Below are positions 50,391 through 59,785 of a stretch of DNA of 64,000 bases, piece by piece (the stretch's first letter is position 1; every line of letters begins with the position of its first letter). This DNA is from Candidatus Eremiobacterota bacterium (GTDB taxonomy: Bacteria; Vulcanimicrobiota; CADAWZ01; Ess09-12): contig JAVHLM010000028.1 in assembly GCA_031082125.1 (NCBI GenBank), forward strand, positions 47,681-111,680. The letters run 5' to 3'. The notes below the pieces were generated by a model that worked only from the letters and a program-made list of their open reading frames with translations, did not search any database and was not told the DNA's origin. The translations under genes were made by a program, and so were the position numbers.

Positions 50391-52247
50391 TCAATAGTAA
50401 TACCAGAGGTTCCCATATTCACTTGTATCTTCTCCGCGCCCGGCAAGCCTCCTTAAATAACTGCCCAGGGGTACGTCCTCGTAGAGGTAAGTGCCGGAAG
50501 TGACTATCGCCTTCTCCCAGGGGTGCATCTCGTAAATCCTGTTTCCCCGGGGGGTCAGCATTATGAGCTCATGGTCCTGCATGGCCCTCAGGTGGTTTTT
50601 GCCTATTCCCGGTATATTGTATACCGGCTCATCGGTCCTTATGACACCGGGGGTGAGGCGCGCTTCTTCCTTTCTCTCCTGGAGAAGGCGGGCAATGGGA
50701 ACTATGTAATGCTCGGTCTCTTTCTTGCCCTTGGCATAGAACACGTAATAAGGATCAACGCCCATGAGCTTCAGGGCCCTCCTGAGCGCCACCGTTTCGA
50801 ACCTGCGGCTGTTCTCTATGGTAAATACCTGCTGGTTGTAAAAGTTGATGCTCGTGCTCTTTTTTACCCTCTGCACCGCTTCCATGGCCTGTGGCGTGAT
50901 TTCGTAAGGATGCTCAAAATGAGTCACGATACATAATTCCTTCTTCCCGGGGGAGTGGTATTTTTTCAGGATCTTCACAAGGGTGCCTGTGAACCTCATG
51001 GGAAGCACCACGGGGGTCCTTGTGCCGAGGCGGATTCTCTCGATATGCGGGATGGCGCTCAGGCGGCCGATAAGCTCATCAAGCATTGCATCGGGCAGAA
51101 TCAAAGGGTCTCCTCCCGTGATGAGGACCGCACGCACGGTATCGTTCACCCTGAACCACTCGATGGCATCATCGATCTGCCTCGAAGAGGCAAGTGCATG
51201 GGGCGAGTTCACCTCGTCTATCTCCCAGTTTCTCTGGCAGTAAACGCAAATCTGGGCGCAGGTATTGAAGGGCTTGAAGATGGCGATCATAGGGTATCTG
51301 CGCGTCACCAGGTCGATGGGAGAGGTGTCCTGCTCGCGCATGAAGTCCATCTCCCTCCTGTCCATGTGGCGGAACCGCTTCACGTAGCTCAGGGGAGGGA
51401 TTACCTGGGCGCGTACGGCATGGTCGAATTTCCGGTGTGGCTCCCTGTCCATGAGGGAGACATAGTAGGGGGTGATGCCGAAAGGAATGCCTTTTCCCCG
51501 GGCCTCCTCTATGGCTTCCCTCTCGTCGCCGGTAAGCTCCACCAAGCTCTCGAGGGTGCTGCAGTCCTTCACAATGTGCTTCAGGTGCCAGGTATAATCA
51601 TTCCAGTCGCGCTGCCTGGCGCTGAAAAAGCGCAGAATCCTGCGCACGTTCTCTTTTCGAGCGGCGGCGACATGCTCTTCAATACCGGAAGGGTACTTGT
51701 GATAAATGTACTTCTCGCTGTACCTCGAAAGCCCGTCAAGGAAGCGGCAGCGTGCAAGAGCCGCTTCGCGGCCTTTCAGCTTCAGGTAAGCAGGCTCTTT
51801 TCCCTGCAGCCCGTCCCGGGAGTACTGCCCGGACATTCCCCTGAGGGCCTTCAGAAGGTGCTCAAGCTCCTCTATGAAGTCAATGGACATGCCGCGCAGA
51901 GTCTCTTCATCACTTCTGAGTGCCTGAAAGACAGTCTTCAGGACCTGGTGGCCCGTTCTCTCTTCATTTCTCTCGCTGAGGAAATTGCGGAACACCAGCA
52001 GGGCTTCCTTGATGCTTATCCTTTCAAGGGGGTGGACCATGGAATCGCGACTTTCTATGCCCCTCTCAATCCTGTATGAAAGCGAAAGGAGGGCACCCCG
52101 GGCTTCCTCGACTCCGCTCTTCCTGCCCATGATGGATTTTATCTCAGGGAAGATGTCCAGGGCTTTGTTGAGAAAATCCAGTTTGTCAAGCGGAGTAAAA
52201 GAATCGGCGTCACACAGGCCATGAGAGTTTTCCCTTACTCGCGCCAT
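50391..52247 (-). CDS. KamA-family radical SAM protein (lysine 2,3-aminomutase-like)
   Basis: The 618-residue protein contains the radical SAM cluster motif CAQICVYC (C-x3-C-x2-C, near residue 328) followed by NWEIDEV, and VLITGGDPLILPDAMLDELI, RIRLGTRTPVVLPMR and FEHPYEITPQAM, which are the KamA core. KamA uses 4Fe-4S, SAM and PLP to move an amino group. Here an N-terminal ~300-residue helical region is much longer than in lysine aminomutase, so the substrate may differ. GAGGTG precedes ATG. It is monocistronic and divergent from an exported protein gene. Confidence 0.85.
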   Translation of the reverse strand: MARVRENSHGLCDADSFTPLDKLDFLNKALDIFPEIKSIMGRKSGVEEARGALLSLSYRIERGIESRDSMVHPLERISIKEALLVFRNFLSERNEERTGHQVLKTVFQALRSDEETLRGMSIDFIEELEHLLKALRGMSGQYSRDGLQGKEPAYLKLKGREAALARCRFLDGLSRYSEKYIYHKYPSGIEEHVAAARKENVRRILRFFSARQRDWNDYTWHLKHIVKDCSTLESLVELTGDEREAIEEARGKGIPFGITPYYVSLMDREPHRKFDHAVRAQVIPPLSYVKRFRHMDRREMDFMREQDTSPIDLVTRRYPMIAIFKPFNTCAQICVYCQRNWEIDEVNSPHALASSRQIDDAIEWFRVNDTVRAVLITGGDPLILPDAMLDELIGRLSAIPHIERIRLGTRTPVVLPMRFTGTLVKILKKYHSPGKKELCIVTHFEHPYEITPQAMEAVQRVKKSTSINFYNQQVFTIENSRRFETVALRRALKLMGVDPYYVFYAKGKKETEHYIVPIARLLQERKEEARLTPGVIRTDEPVYNIPGIGKNHLRAMQDHELIMLTPRGNRIYEMHPWEKAIVTSGTYLYEDVPLGSYLRRLAGRGEDTSEYGNLWYYY

Positions 52248-52703
52248 GAAATCCCACCTCGTTTCCTGTTTTTATGAGGAGCCTTACTACAGACTCCAGA
52301 GTATTATTGACGCTTGATTCCAGTCATACGTTATTTGGCATGGAACGTTCCTTTTCCTCCAGGCGCCTTCAACTCGCCTCAACGCTTCACACAAGTAAAG
52401 AAATATTTATTCTAAAAATCAGGGTCCTTATGACATTATGATAAATAATCCCTGCAATTTGCGGTAAATCTCACCGTGCATTTTCTTCATTGAATAAATA
52501 ATGATGATGCTTTCAGTAAAATGAGAACTTCGGCACTCATAGGGCATTGAGGGTCTTATCAAAGAAGGTAAATGGATATTTATCTTGAAATCATATAAAG
52601 AGACGCCTCTGCGGAAGCGCTCAGCCGCTCTGAGAGATACAGATTCAACAGGCGCTGCCGGGCTTCAGCTTCGCGAAATAACCAGTGAATGGGGGAGACG
52701 ATA
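52248..52703. other. Divergent intergenic region (456 bases)
   Basis: AT-rich spacer between the KamA gene and the exported-protein gene. It has several TATAAA/ATAAAT-like stretches (for example near 52440 and 52593) but no clear -35/-10 pair. No gene, relic or repeat was recognised. Confidence 0.4.
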
Positions 52704-53162
52704 ATGAAGAGAATCCTTATTTCCATTCTTCTCTGCGCGCTGCTGCAGTCATTTTTCCAATTCACCTCAGCCTGCGCGGCGGAACAGGCTTCTGTGAATC
52801 TTGCGATAAGCGACCTCATTATAAGAAAACAGGGCAGCCAGGTAGACTTCAGGGTCATCGTGGGCAACATCGGGAATGCCGACGCGGAGAACCTCATGGG
52901 GAACCTTTCCGTGGCGCTCTTCGTCTTTGACAGAAGCAATGGGAAGTGGCACGAGCTGAAGCGGTGGTCAGATATCGACAGGATAGCGGCAGGCGAGAAG
53001 GTAGCCCGCGATTACCTCCCGGTGGTGACGAAGAATCCCCAGATCCTCTCTGGGAAATTCACCCTCCAGGCGGCGATTGAACTGAAATATGCCGGCGCTG
53101 TCAAGATTTCAAAGGAGAGCCTCGAGCGGAGCTACCCCGGGAAGAACGGGAAAAATCCCTGA
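52704..53162 (+). CDS. Exported CARDB-like protein
   Basis: The 152-residue protein has a signal peptide (LISILLCALLQSFFQFTSACAAE) and a single beta-sandwich domain: VNLAISDLIIRKQGSQVDFRVIVGNIGNADAENLMGNLSVALFVF. This is the CARDB pattern (non-repeated here) found in cell-adhesion or surface proteins. ATG 52704 has GGGGGAG upstream. A Cys in the signal tail (SAC) could make it a lipoprotein. Function is unknown and there is no close neighbour on the same strand. Confidence 0.6.
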   Translation: MKRILISILLCALLQSFFQFTSACAAEQASVNLAISDLIIRKQGSQVDFRVIVGNIGNADAENLMGNLSVALFVFDRSNGKWHELKRWSDIDRIAAGEKVARDYLPVVTKNPQILSGKFTLQAAIELKYAGAVKISKESLERSYPGKNGKNP

Positions 53163-53281
53163 GACTACAGAGCGCAGACCCACCGTCTCTTGCCATAATA
53201 CGGCCCGATTCCGTCCGCCGGGCTGATGAATCGGGAAGCCGTGTTTTCCCAGCGCGGGTTCACGGCGGTGCGATGAAGAAA

Positions 53282-54592
53282 TCATTTCAGGCTCTCAATC
53301 CAACCTGCAAGCTTTTCAATCGCTGTGATCGTCTCTTGACAGTAGTCCCCGAGAAACCTTTTGGGCAGCTTCCTGTCCAGGGGGATATTCTCGCTTGCGG
53401 CCAGGGCTTTTGCCCCGTCAAAGTTCACATAGGCGATTCTCAAGGTGAGCTCACCCGGGGGCCTTTCAAATGCCTCGCCGGGCAATGCAGCCACTCCCGC
53501 CTCCATGAGAAGCCTGTCGCAGAACTCCCTTGAAGTGGTGATTCCGCGGCGGGCGAATACCTCTTTCATTGGTGAAAAATCGGGGAAGAGATAGAAGGCT
53601 CCCACGGGATCGTGGACCCTCGCGCCGACCTGCCGCAGAAGGGCTGCGCACTTTTTGCCAAGGGCACTGAGTATGCGGCGGACATGCCAAAGATAGCGGT
53701 TCACATTGATATTGCTGGAAAAAGCTGTCACTGCGGCATACTGCACAGGGGCATTCACCGAGGTGTAAGTCTCGCTGGCCACTGCCGCCATCGCCTCCAG
53801 CAGCCATTCCAGCCTTGAGGGGATGGTGAAGGTTCCGAGCCTCCACCCGCCGGCACCGCACCATTTCGACAGGCCGGAGCTGATAATTGTGCCCTCAGGA
53901 TAAAAGCGGGAAATTGAGACATGCTCTCCCTTGTGGTGAATCATCGCATAAATTTCATCTGAGAGGAGTATTATATCAAATTTTCTCACGATATCGGCAA
54001 TTTCCATCAGCTCTTCCTGTGTATAGCTTTCTCCATCGGGATTTGCAGGATAGTTCAGCACGAGAAGCCTGGGGCGGAACTTGTCATTTTCCTCCCTCAG
54101 CAGCGCGAGAAGGGCATCGGGAGTGATTTTCCAGCGGCTCTCAAAGCTTGTTGGGATGAGCTTTACTTCTCTTCCCACAATCCTCGCCTGCGGCACGTAT
54201 GAGACCCAGCAGGGAGTGGGCACAATGATCTCACCGTAGAACACCACCTGGAGAAGAAACATGAGCTCTTTCGAACCCGGCCCGATGATCACGTTTTCAG
54301 CACTTGCCTCCGCCTTATCTTCTCTCCTGTGGAATGAAGCAACAGCCTCGCGCAGCGCCTCAAGCCCCTTCACCGCCAGGTATTCCTTCCTGTGGGCGTG
54401 AAACTTGAGGGAATCAACAACGGAAGCCGGGATGGGAAAAGGAGACTGGCCCAGCCCCAGGCGGAAAATCCGGCAGCCCCTGCCGGCCAGTTCCCGGGAT
54501 TTTTCATTGATTGCAAGAGTCGGCGAGATACCGAGGCCCCTCACATTCAGGCTGAGGCTCACCTTTTCCTGGAGTACCATGTCTTCATTCAC
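53282..54592 (-). CDS. Class I/II aminotransferase
   Basis: The 436-residue PLP enzyme is of fold type I. Evidence includes RLGLGQSPFPIPASVVDSL, NVIIGPGSKELMFLLQ, LLVLNYPANPDGESYTQEEL, IILLSDEIYAMIHH, and the PLP Lys in SSGLSKWCGAGGWRLG near residue 242. The sequence does not fix the amino acid specificity; it resembles broad aspartate/aromatic transaminases. The frame begins with GTG at 54592 behind GAAAGAG. It is divergent from the chloride channel gene. Confidence 0.88.
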   Translation of the reverse strand: MNEDMVLQEKVSLSLNVRGLGISPTLAINEKSRELAGRGCRIFRLGLGQSPFPIPASVVDSLKFHAHRKEYLAVKGLEALREAVASFHRREDKAEASAENVIIGPGSKELMFLLQVVFYGEIIVPTPCWVSYVPQARIVGREVKLIPTSFESRWKITPDALLALLREENDKFRPRLLVLNYPANPDGESYTQEELMEIADIVRKFDIILLSDEIYAMIHHKGEHVSISRFYPEGTIISSGLSKWCGAGGWRLGTFTIPSRLEWLLEAMAAVASETYTSVNAPVQYAAVTAFSSNINVNRYLWHVRRILSALGKKCAALLRQVGARVHDPVGAFYLFPDFSPMKEVFARRGITTSREFCDRLLMEAGVAALPGEAFERPPGELTLRIAYVNFDGAKALAASENIPLDRKLPKRFLGDYCQETITAIEKLAGWIESLK

Positions 54593-54801
54593 CCTCTTTC
54601 AATACAGTTTCCATTCAGGGATGGCTATACCCTCCTTGAGGCCACAAATCCGGCTGACAGGCTGGCCACAGGGCGAAAGAGGCTCAAACCGGGACTTTTA
54701 GATACTCTCCCCGAGTGCTGATTTTGTATAAGAGCAGCTCCCCTGCTTGGCGTCATAGAAAGATTTTCTTGATTTCACGAGCAAATTATGAAGGCAAAAC
54801 A

Positions 54802-54841
54802 GTAAATATATATTTACATATTGTCGTTATAGTGATATAAT
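54802..54841 (+). promoter_or_regulatory. clc promoter with a 16-bp palindromic operator over the -35
   Basis: TTTACA (54813-54818), 17 bases, TATAAT (54836-54841). The perfect palindrome GTAAATATATATTTAC (54802-54817) overlaps all but the last base of the -35, where a bound dimer would block polymerase. The same 16 bases recur at 43898. A TetR gene lies at the other end of the locus (57146-57742) and is the obvious candidate ligand. Confidence 0.7.
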
Positions 54842-54877
54842 TTACAGAGTTTCGGGTAACGAGAAAGGTGAGAAATT

Positions 54878-56668
54878 ATGGAAAAATTTATCAAGACATC
54901 ATCGGGGCAGGTAATAAGATATTCGCATGACCTGATCCACTTTCTCAGAGGCTCTGAGAGCGCTTTTCTTGTCCTCTTCGCCGGCGTGACTGGGGTGGCA
55001 GGAGGATATGGAGCGATAGTGTTCAGGTGGATGATAGGAAGCTTCACGGCTTTTTTTTTCAATTATCTGCAAAGTCTTTTGAAGTTCATGGGCCCGTACT
55101 ATGTCATCATAATACCGGCGCTGGGAGGCATAGTCGTGGGATTTCTCACCACCACTTTTGCCAGGGAGGCAAAGGGGCACGGGGTGCCGGAAGTCATGCT
55201 TGCCGTAGCGCGCTCGGGGGGCAGGATACGATTCAGGGTATCTGCCGTGAAAGCTCTTGCCTCTTCAATCTGCATAGGCTCAGGGGGCTCGGTGGGAAGA
55301 GAGGGTCCTATCGTCCAGATTGCCTCTTCTCTGGGATCAGGCCTTGGCCAGTTGTTCAGGCTGGACGAGGATAAAATCAGAGTTCTGGTAGCCTGCGGCG
55401 CTGCAGCCGGTGTCGCAGCGACATTCAACGCTCCCATAGCAGGAACGTTCTTCGCCCTGGAAGTCATCCTGAGAAAATACAGCCAGCGATTTTTTTCCGC
55501 GATTGTGCTCTCATCAATGATTGCCACCCTTATTTCGAGGCATCACCTGGGTGACAGGCCCGCTTTTGTCACGCCCGTATACCAGTTCAACAGCCTCTGG
55601 GAACTTCTGTTCTATCTGATATTCGGATTTATTGCTGCCTTCCTTGGCCTGGCATTCATAAAACTGCTCTACGGTTCGGAAGACCTCTTCGATTCCCTCA
55701 AGATCCCCGAAATTATCAAGCCCGCAATCGGAGGAGTCCTTATAGGTGCCATAGGATTCTGCTACCCGCAGATATTTGGAGTCGGCTATGAGGCAATCGA
55801 CTTGGCGCTCTTTGGAAAAATTTCGCTGATCATCGGCATAACCCTCGTATTCCTCAAGATCGTCGCCACCTCTCTCACACTGGGCTCAGGAGGCTCCGGC
55901 GGGATCTTTGCTCCATCTCTATTCATCGGGGCGATGGCAGGTGAAGCGTATGGCAAGCTTACCTACCTGGTTGCCCCCGCTATGGCCATACCACCCGGGG
56001 CCTGCGCACTGGTAGGAATGGCTGCGGTATTTGCCGGGGCAGCGCAGGCTCCTTTCACCGCCGTTCTTATCCTTTTCGAAATGACGGGCGATTACCGGAT
56101 CATACTTCCCCTTATGATCACCTGTATTATATCAACCCTGGTGGTGAGAAAACTATCCAGTGAATCAATCTACACGCTAAAACTCAAAAGAAGAGGGATA
56201 GACATAGACAGGGTCATTGAACAGGACATGATGGAGCATCATACCGTTGCTGAGGCGATGATAGAAAATCCTGCTACGCTCAATGATTCGGATGCACTGG
56301 ATAAAGCGGAGGCTCTCATTGAGTTCAGCGGTCACTATGGCTTTCCCGTTCTTGACAGCACCGGGAAACTTGTGGGTGTACTTGCCTCTCACGATATCCT
56401 GGAGGCTCATAAAAGAGCCTTTTCAGATGAATCCCGCAGAGCTGTCCTAGTAAGAGAAATAATGACAAGCAGTATACTGGTATGCTATCCCGACGAGAAA
56501 CTGCACGATGTGCTGGACAAGATGGGCGAGAGAAATATCGATCACATCCCCGTGGTTGAAAGAAATGATACCTCTCGACTGGTCGGCCTGATAACCGGAA
56601 AGAACGTGATCGCATTATATCACAGGTTCTGCAATATTGAAGACCAGGATTCAATAAAGGAGAGGTGA
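54878..56668 (+). CDS. ClC-family chloride channel/transporter with CBS pair
   Basis: The 596-residue protein has about 12 membrane segments in residues 20-430. The ClC filter motifs are GSGGSVGREGPIVQ (~138-151, with the gating Glu) and GSGGSGGIFAPSLFIGA (~343). A CBS pair fills residues ~450-590 (VAEAMIENPATL and IMTSSILVCYPDEKLHDVLD). It moves chloride across the inner membrane, by proton exchange if the gating Glu works as in the transporters. ATG 54878 has AAAGGTGAG upstream. The next gene overlaps its stop. Confidence 0.93.
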   Translation: MEKFIKTSSGQVIRYSHDLIHFLRGSESAFLVLFAGVTGVAGGYGAIVFRWMIGSFTAFFFNYLQSLLKFMGPYYVIIIPALGGIVVGFLTTTFAREAKGHGVPEVMLAVARSGGRIRFRVSAVKALASSICIGSGGSVGREGPIVQIASSLGSGLGQLFRLDEDKIRVLVACGAAAGVAATFNAPIAGTFFALEVILRKYSQRFFSAIVLSSMIATLISRHHLGDRPAFVTPVYQFNSLWELLFYLIFGFIAAFLGLAFIKLLYGSEDLFDSLKIPEIIKPAIGGVLIGAIGFCYPQIFGVGYEAIDLALFGKISLIIGITLVFLKIVATSLTLGSGGSGGIFAPSLFIGAMAGEAYGKLTYLVAPAMAIPPGACALVGMAAVFAGAAQAPFTAVLILFEMTGDYRIILPLMITCIISTLVVRKLSSESIYTLKLKRRGIDIDRVIEQDMMEHHTVAEAMIENPATLNDSDALDKAEALIEFSGHYGFPVLDSTGKLVGVLASHDILEAHKRAFSDESRRAVLVREIMTSSILVCYPDEKLHDVLDKMGERNIDHIPVVERNDTSRLVGLITGKNVIALYHRFCNIEDQDSIKER

Positions 56669-56940
56669 AAGTGGATACAGCAGGCTATATTGCTGCAGCC
56701 CTTATCGCAGTAACGTTCTTTGGAGCCCTTTTCTATTATTCTGCAAGGCACAGGTCTTCACTCATATGCAGCGCCCCAGTGGAGGGAGACTTTAAAAAGT
56801 TGCAGGAACTCCCGGTAAAAAGCCCACAGATGGTGTACCTGCACCGTAATGTAAATGTCTATTTACTCCTTGCATTGGCTCCAGGGTTCTTTCCCAAGGG
56901 TGGTGCAAAGCGCCACCCGGGGAAGTACCTGGAACAGTAG
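56665..56940 (+). CDS. Small membrane protein downstream of clc
   Basis: The ~91-residue product has one N-terminal membrane helix (TAGYIAAALIAVTFFGALFYYSA), then a basic soluble part. The GTG at 56665 overlaps the clc stop; a second GTG at 56671 is better spaced from AGGAG. No family was recognised. Overlap implies co-translation with clc. Confidence 0.5.
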   Translation: MKVDTAGYIAAALIAVTFFGALFYYSARHRSSLICSAPVEGDFKKLQELPVKSPQMVYLHRNVNVYLLLALAPGFFPKGGAKRHPGKYLEQ

Positions 56941-57145
56941 CACATTGTCAGAGAGGAAGACAATGATTTGATTATTGCAAGAATGCTCCTTAAGCCGGCA
57001 CTGTCTCATTTACTTTTAATATTGGTCATTTTTGCAGGCGGGAACTTCAACAACATCAACACTTACTATACCTGCATTAATATATGAATCCTGCCCCCCC
57101 GCCCCCGGCCGGTGATATCCGGGATATGGCGGAATGCCGGAATCG

Positions 57146-57742
57146 CTAATGGAGAGGTGACTGCGCAATTCCCGACTTGAAGATTCTAAATAGCTTCAGA
57201 TATCCTCGCTTCAATGAGTGCCGATAGCCGGAAAGCGCCCATAACGTAACGGTAGACTGGATTATACCGAAATAAACAATGCTGGCAGAGGAAGGATCAA
57301 TATCTTCCCTGACCATTCCCTTCCTTATCCCCTCCGAGAGCAGATTTTCGATCCTGCCTATGTACCTGTCCAGAACTTCTTTCATTTTTTTCTGAAGCTT
57401 CTTATCATTGAGGTTAAGCGTCTCGGTGATGATGATGAAGGATACGCCCTTTCTCTGCTCGGCGTAGGAAAGATGGGAGGCGAAGACTATTTCAAGTGCC
57501 TTCAGGGGGTCTTCAATGCTTGCGACTGTCGATTCAAAGAGGTCCGTGAGTGTTTCATCTATCTCATGAATAAGGAATTCCAGGATCTCCCTCTTGCTTT
57601 TAAAATGCCTGTAAAGAGCGCCGTCGGTCAGTTTCAGTTCCTTTGCGATGGCATTGATGGTGAGGCCCTGCATCCCCGATGTAGAGATAATTTTTCTTGC
57701 CGTTTCTACTATTTCCTGCTGGCGTGAATGATGAATTGTCAT
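57146..57742 (-). CDS. TetR-family transcriptional regulator
   Basis: The 198-residue protein has an N-terminal helix-turn-helix: RQQEIVETARKIISTSGMQGLTINAIAKELKLTDGALYRHFKSKREILEFLI (residues ~8-58). A helical ligand-binding domain follows. No neighbour fixes the ligand. ATG 57742 has GGAGGAACAGG upstream. It lies 200 bases from the end of the clc gene pair on the other strand, and its likely target is the palindrome at the clc promoter (inference). A relic of a close relative is at 44227-44328. Confidence 0.92.
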   Translation of the reverse strand: MTIHHSRQQEIVETARKIISTSGMQGLTINAIAKELKLTDGALYRHFKSKREILEFLIHEIDETLTDLFESTVASIEDPLKALEIVFASHLSYAEQRKGVSFIIITETLNLNDKKLQKKMKEVLDRYIGRIENLLSEGIRKGMVREDIDPSSASIVYFGIIQSTVTLWALSGYRHSLKRGYLKLFRIFKSGIAQSPLH

Positions 57743-57887
57743 TATCCCTGTTCCTCCAGAATCTCATAACTTATATTTTAAAGAGCCGTTCCTCATCTTC
57801 CTTCCACATGACCATCATCGGTAAAAAGAACTGGAATATTTTCAGGCCTCATGACAGATTATCTCACTGACGGCATTTTCGTGCCGC

Positions 57888-57916
57888 TTGAAGAAAGCCG
57901 GTTTTTTTTATATAAT
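57888..57916 (+). promoter_or_regulatory. Promoter of the pilin-like operon
   Basis: TTGAAG (57888-57893), 17 bases, TATAAT (57911-57916). The reading frame of the first gene is open through this site, so the true start must lie downstream. GTG 58010, 90 bases on with a GGGGG-rich site, fits. Confidence 0.7.
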
Positions 57917-58009
57917 ATGCTTGGAGAAAACTCCGCAATACCGGCCACCACCATCGGGGAGGTCAGGGTTATAGGATTTTTATTTTCTTTGCGTCTTCGG
58001 GGGGAAAAG

Positions 58010-59785
58010 GTGCGGCGGCTCGCCAGGGGGGCGGCCCTCGCGTCGCTCCTCATGGTGGTCTTCATCGCCGTGATCCTTATCTTTTCCCTCGCCGGCACGG
58101 GAATATTCCACCTCAACATGAGCACTCACATCGAGAACACCCAGAGGGCCCGGAACCTCGCCGAGTCGGCAATGGCGCAGGCAATAGAAAAAATCATCGC
58201 TGATCAGACCTTTGGCCTGGCATCATACTCAGGAAACAAGACCATAGATATCCCTGGCAGCCAGCCGCGGACCTCGGGCATGCTCACTTTTGACAGGAAT
58301 GTGGCGGCGCAGCGCGGGATCCCCTGGTCCACGAACAATCTTGACGGTGACGTTGCTGTGAACGGCTTCAAAAATTGCATGGTACCGCCTTACAGCACTC
58401 ACATTGCCGGAATCGGCACCTGCCGCGGCTCGACATGCAGAGTGGAAGCCATCATTCATGTTCCCCCCTTCCCTTACAGCATCGCGTCATCGGGAAAATT
58501 CCACTCCGACGGCACCCTTCTCGTTGCTTCTGTTGAGAGCTATGGCGACCTCCCGGGGCAGCTCTCTCCGACACCGGACCTTTCCAAGCTTCTTGCCGGC
58601 AATCTCGTTGCAAATGGCGGAGGCACTGATGCCGTATACCTCAGGGGAGAAGCGAGAATCACAGGAAACCTCAGGACTGCAGGGGACTTGATGATGAAGT
58701 CCTCAACTCCGGGAGCCATTTCAATCCTCGGTGAAACGATATGCCATGCCGATCCCATGACTATCACTCCCCTGGACATCACCTCCTATGATCCCCTGAA
58801 AAGATGCCCTGCGGGCTATATCCCCGTGAATGGCGGATACCTGGACGGAAGAAATGACAGCGACCCCCTCAAGGGCTTCTGCCGGGCAGGGAGCGACCTC
58901 ACCGTGGGAGGCAACCTGAGGCTTGGCGGATGCCTGCTCTATGTGGACGGCGATCTCACCATTACCGGGAGAGTCGATGGAAGCGGCGCCCTTGTATCAA
59001 CGGGCAGCACCACGATAATGAAGGGCTCCGATCTCTCCACTGACAACCAGGTGGCCCTTCTCTCAGGCAGTGACGTGGCGCTGGGAACCTCGAACGCGCT
59101 TGATTACTCATCGTTCCAGGGCCTGATCTACAACAAGGGGAATTTCACTGCCGACCGCGTGAACCTCTGCGGGACTTTTGTCTCGGCAGGGCAGGGCAGT
59201 TCAGTGGCTTCAGCAGGGAGCGGACAGTCGGCGGAGTTTCAGGGAATGAAACTGAACAATTCCAGGGTGATCCAGGTTCCCGGCTATGAGGATCTCGATG
59301 CTGTTGCTGTCGTGGGAACCGCTCCCACTTTCACCGTGATGGATATAATAGGCGCGATTACGTCGCAGATGCCACCTAATCCCGATGACGACCCGGGGCA
59401 GGCGGACATTGAGTTTAAGAAGGCTCAGTTTCACGAATGCTCCGTTATTCCTGTCACCCATGACTACAAGGGGAAGCAGACTACCGGGTATTTCGTGCAG
59501 ATAGAAGTGACCGACGGCAGCAGGCCTGACAGCGCCTTCTTCTGCAAGAGCCAGCAGGAGCTGGAACAGAAGTTTCTCGTTGAATACTGCAGGATACCGG
59601 CTAAATTCACCGCGCAGGGACTGGAGATAGCGAAGAGGTTCCTTGATGATTACCTCAATCACCGGAATCCCCCGCCGGGCCGGCCCGATCCCCCGCCGCC
59701 CGTGGTGAGCCTCGTGGAGATAAACCTGAGCCAGTTCATCAGCATCAAGGACAGGATGAAGGTGCTTCTCTGGAGGGATTTTTAG
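58010..59785 (+). CDS. PilX-like pilus-assembly or surface protein (first gene of pilin operon)
   Basis: The 591-residue protein starts RRLARGAALASLLMVVFIAVILIFSLAG, a class of single N-terminal helix found in PilX/type IV minor-pilin proteins with RARNLAESAMAQA after it. No GFxxxE prepilin cleavage site is obvious, so it may stay anchored. The long body is Ser/Gly/Asp-rich with beta-strand alternation. GTG 58010 was chosen because the promoter lies inside the longer frame (57851). Its stop abuts the next ATG. Confidence 0.6.
   Translation: MRRLARGAALASLLMVVFIAVILIFSLAGTGIFHLNMSTHIENTQRARNLAESAMAQAIEKIIADQTFGLASYSGNKTIDIPGSQPRTSGMLTFDRNVAAQRGIPWSTNNLDGDVAVNGFKNCMVPPYSTHIAGIGTCRGSTCRVEAIIHVPPFPYSIASSGKFHSDGTLLVASVESYGDLPGQLSPTPDLSKLLAGNLVANGGGTDAVYLRGEARITGNLRTAGDLMMKSSTPGAISILGETICHADPMTITPLDITSYDPLKRCPAGYIPVNGGYLDGRNDSDPLKGFCRAGSDLTVGGNLRLGGCLLYVDGDLTITGRVDGSGALVSTGSTTIMKGSDLSTDNQVALLSGSDVALGTSNALDYSSFQGLIYNKGNFTADRVNLCGTFVSAGQGSSVASAGSGQSAEFQGMKLNNSRVIQVPGYEDLDAVAVVGTAPTFTVMDIIGAITSQMPPNPDDDPGQADIEFKKAQFHECSVIPVTHDYKGKQTTGYFVQIEVTDGSRPDSAFFCKSQQELEQKFLVEYCRIPAKFTAQGLEIAKRFLDDYLNHRNPPPGRPDPPPPVVSLVEINLSQFISIKDRMKVLLWRDF

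Noticed and set aside
50955..52079. 374-codon plus-strand frame opposite the KamA gene
   Set aside because: Antisense of the radical SAM core; no start context.
56983..57087. Small 34-codon frame with a hydrophobic stretch between clc and TetR
   Set aside because: No ribosome binding site and no supporting context; could be chance in AT-rich DNA.
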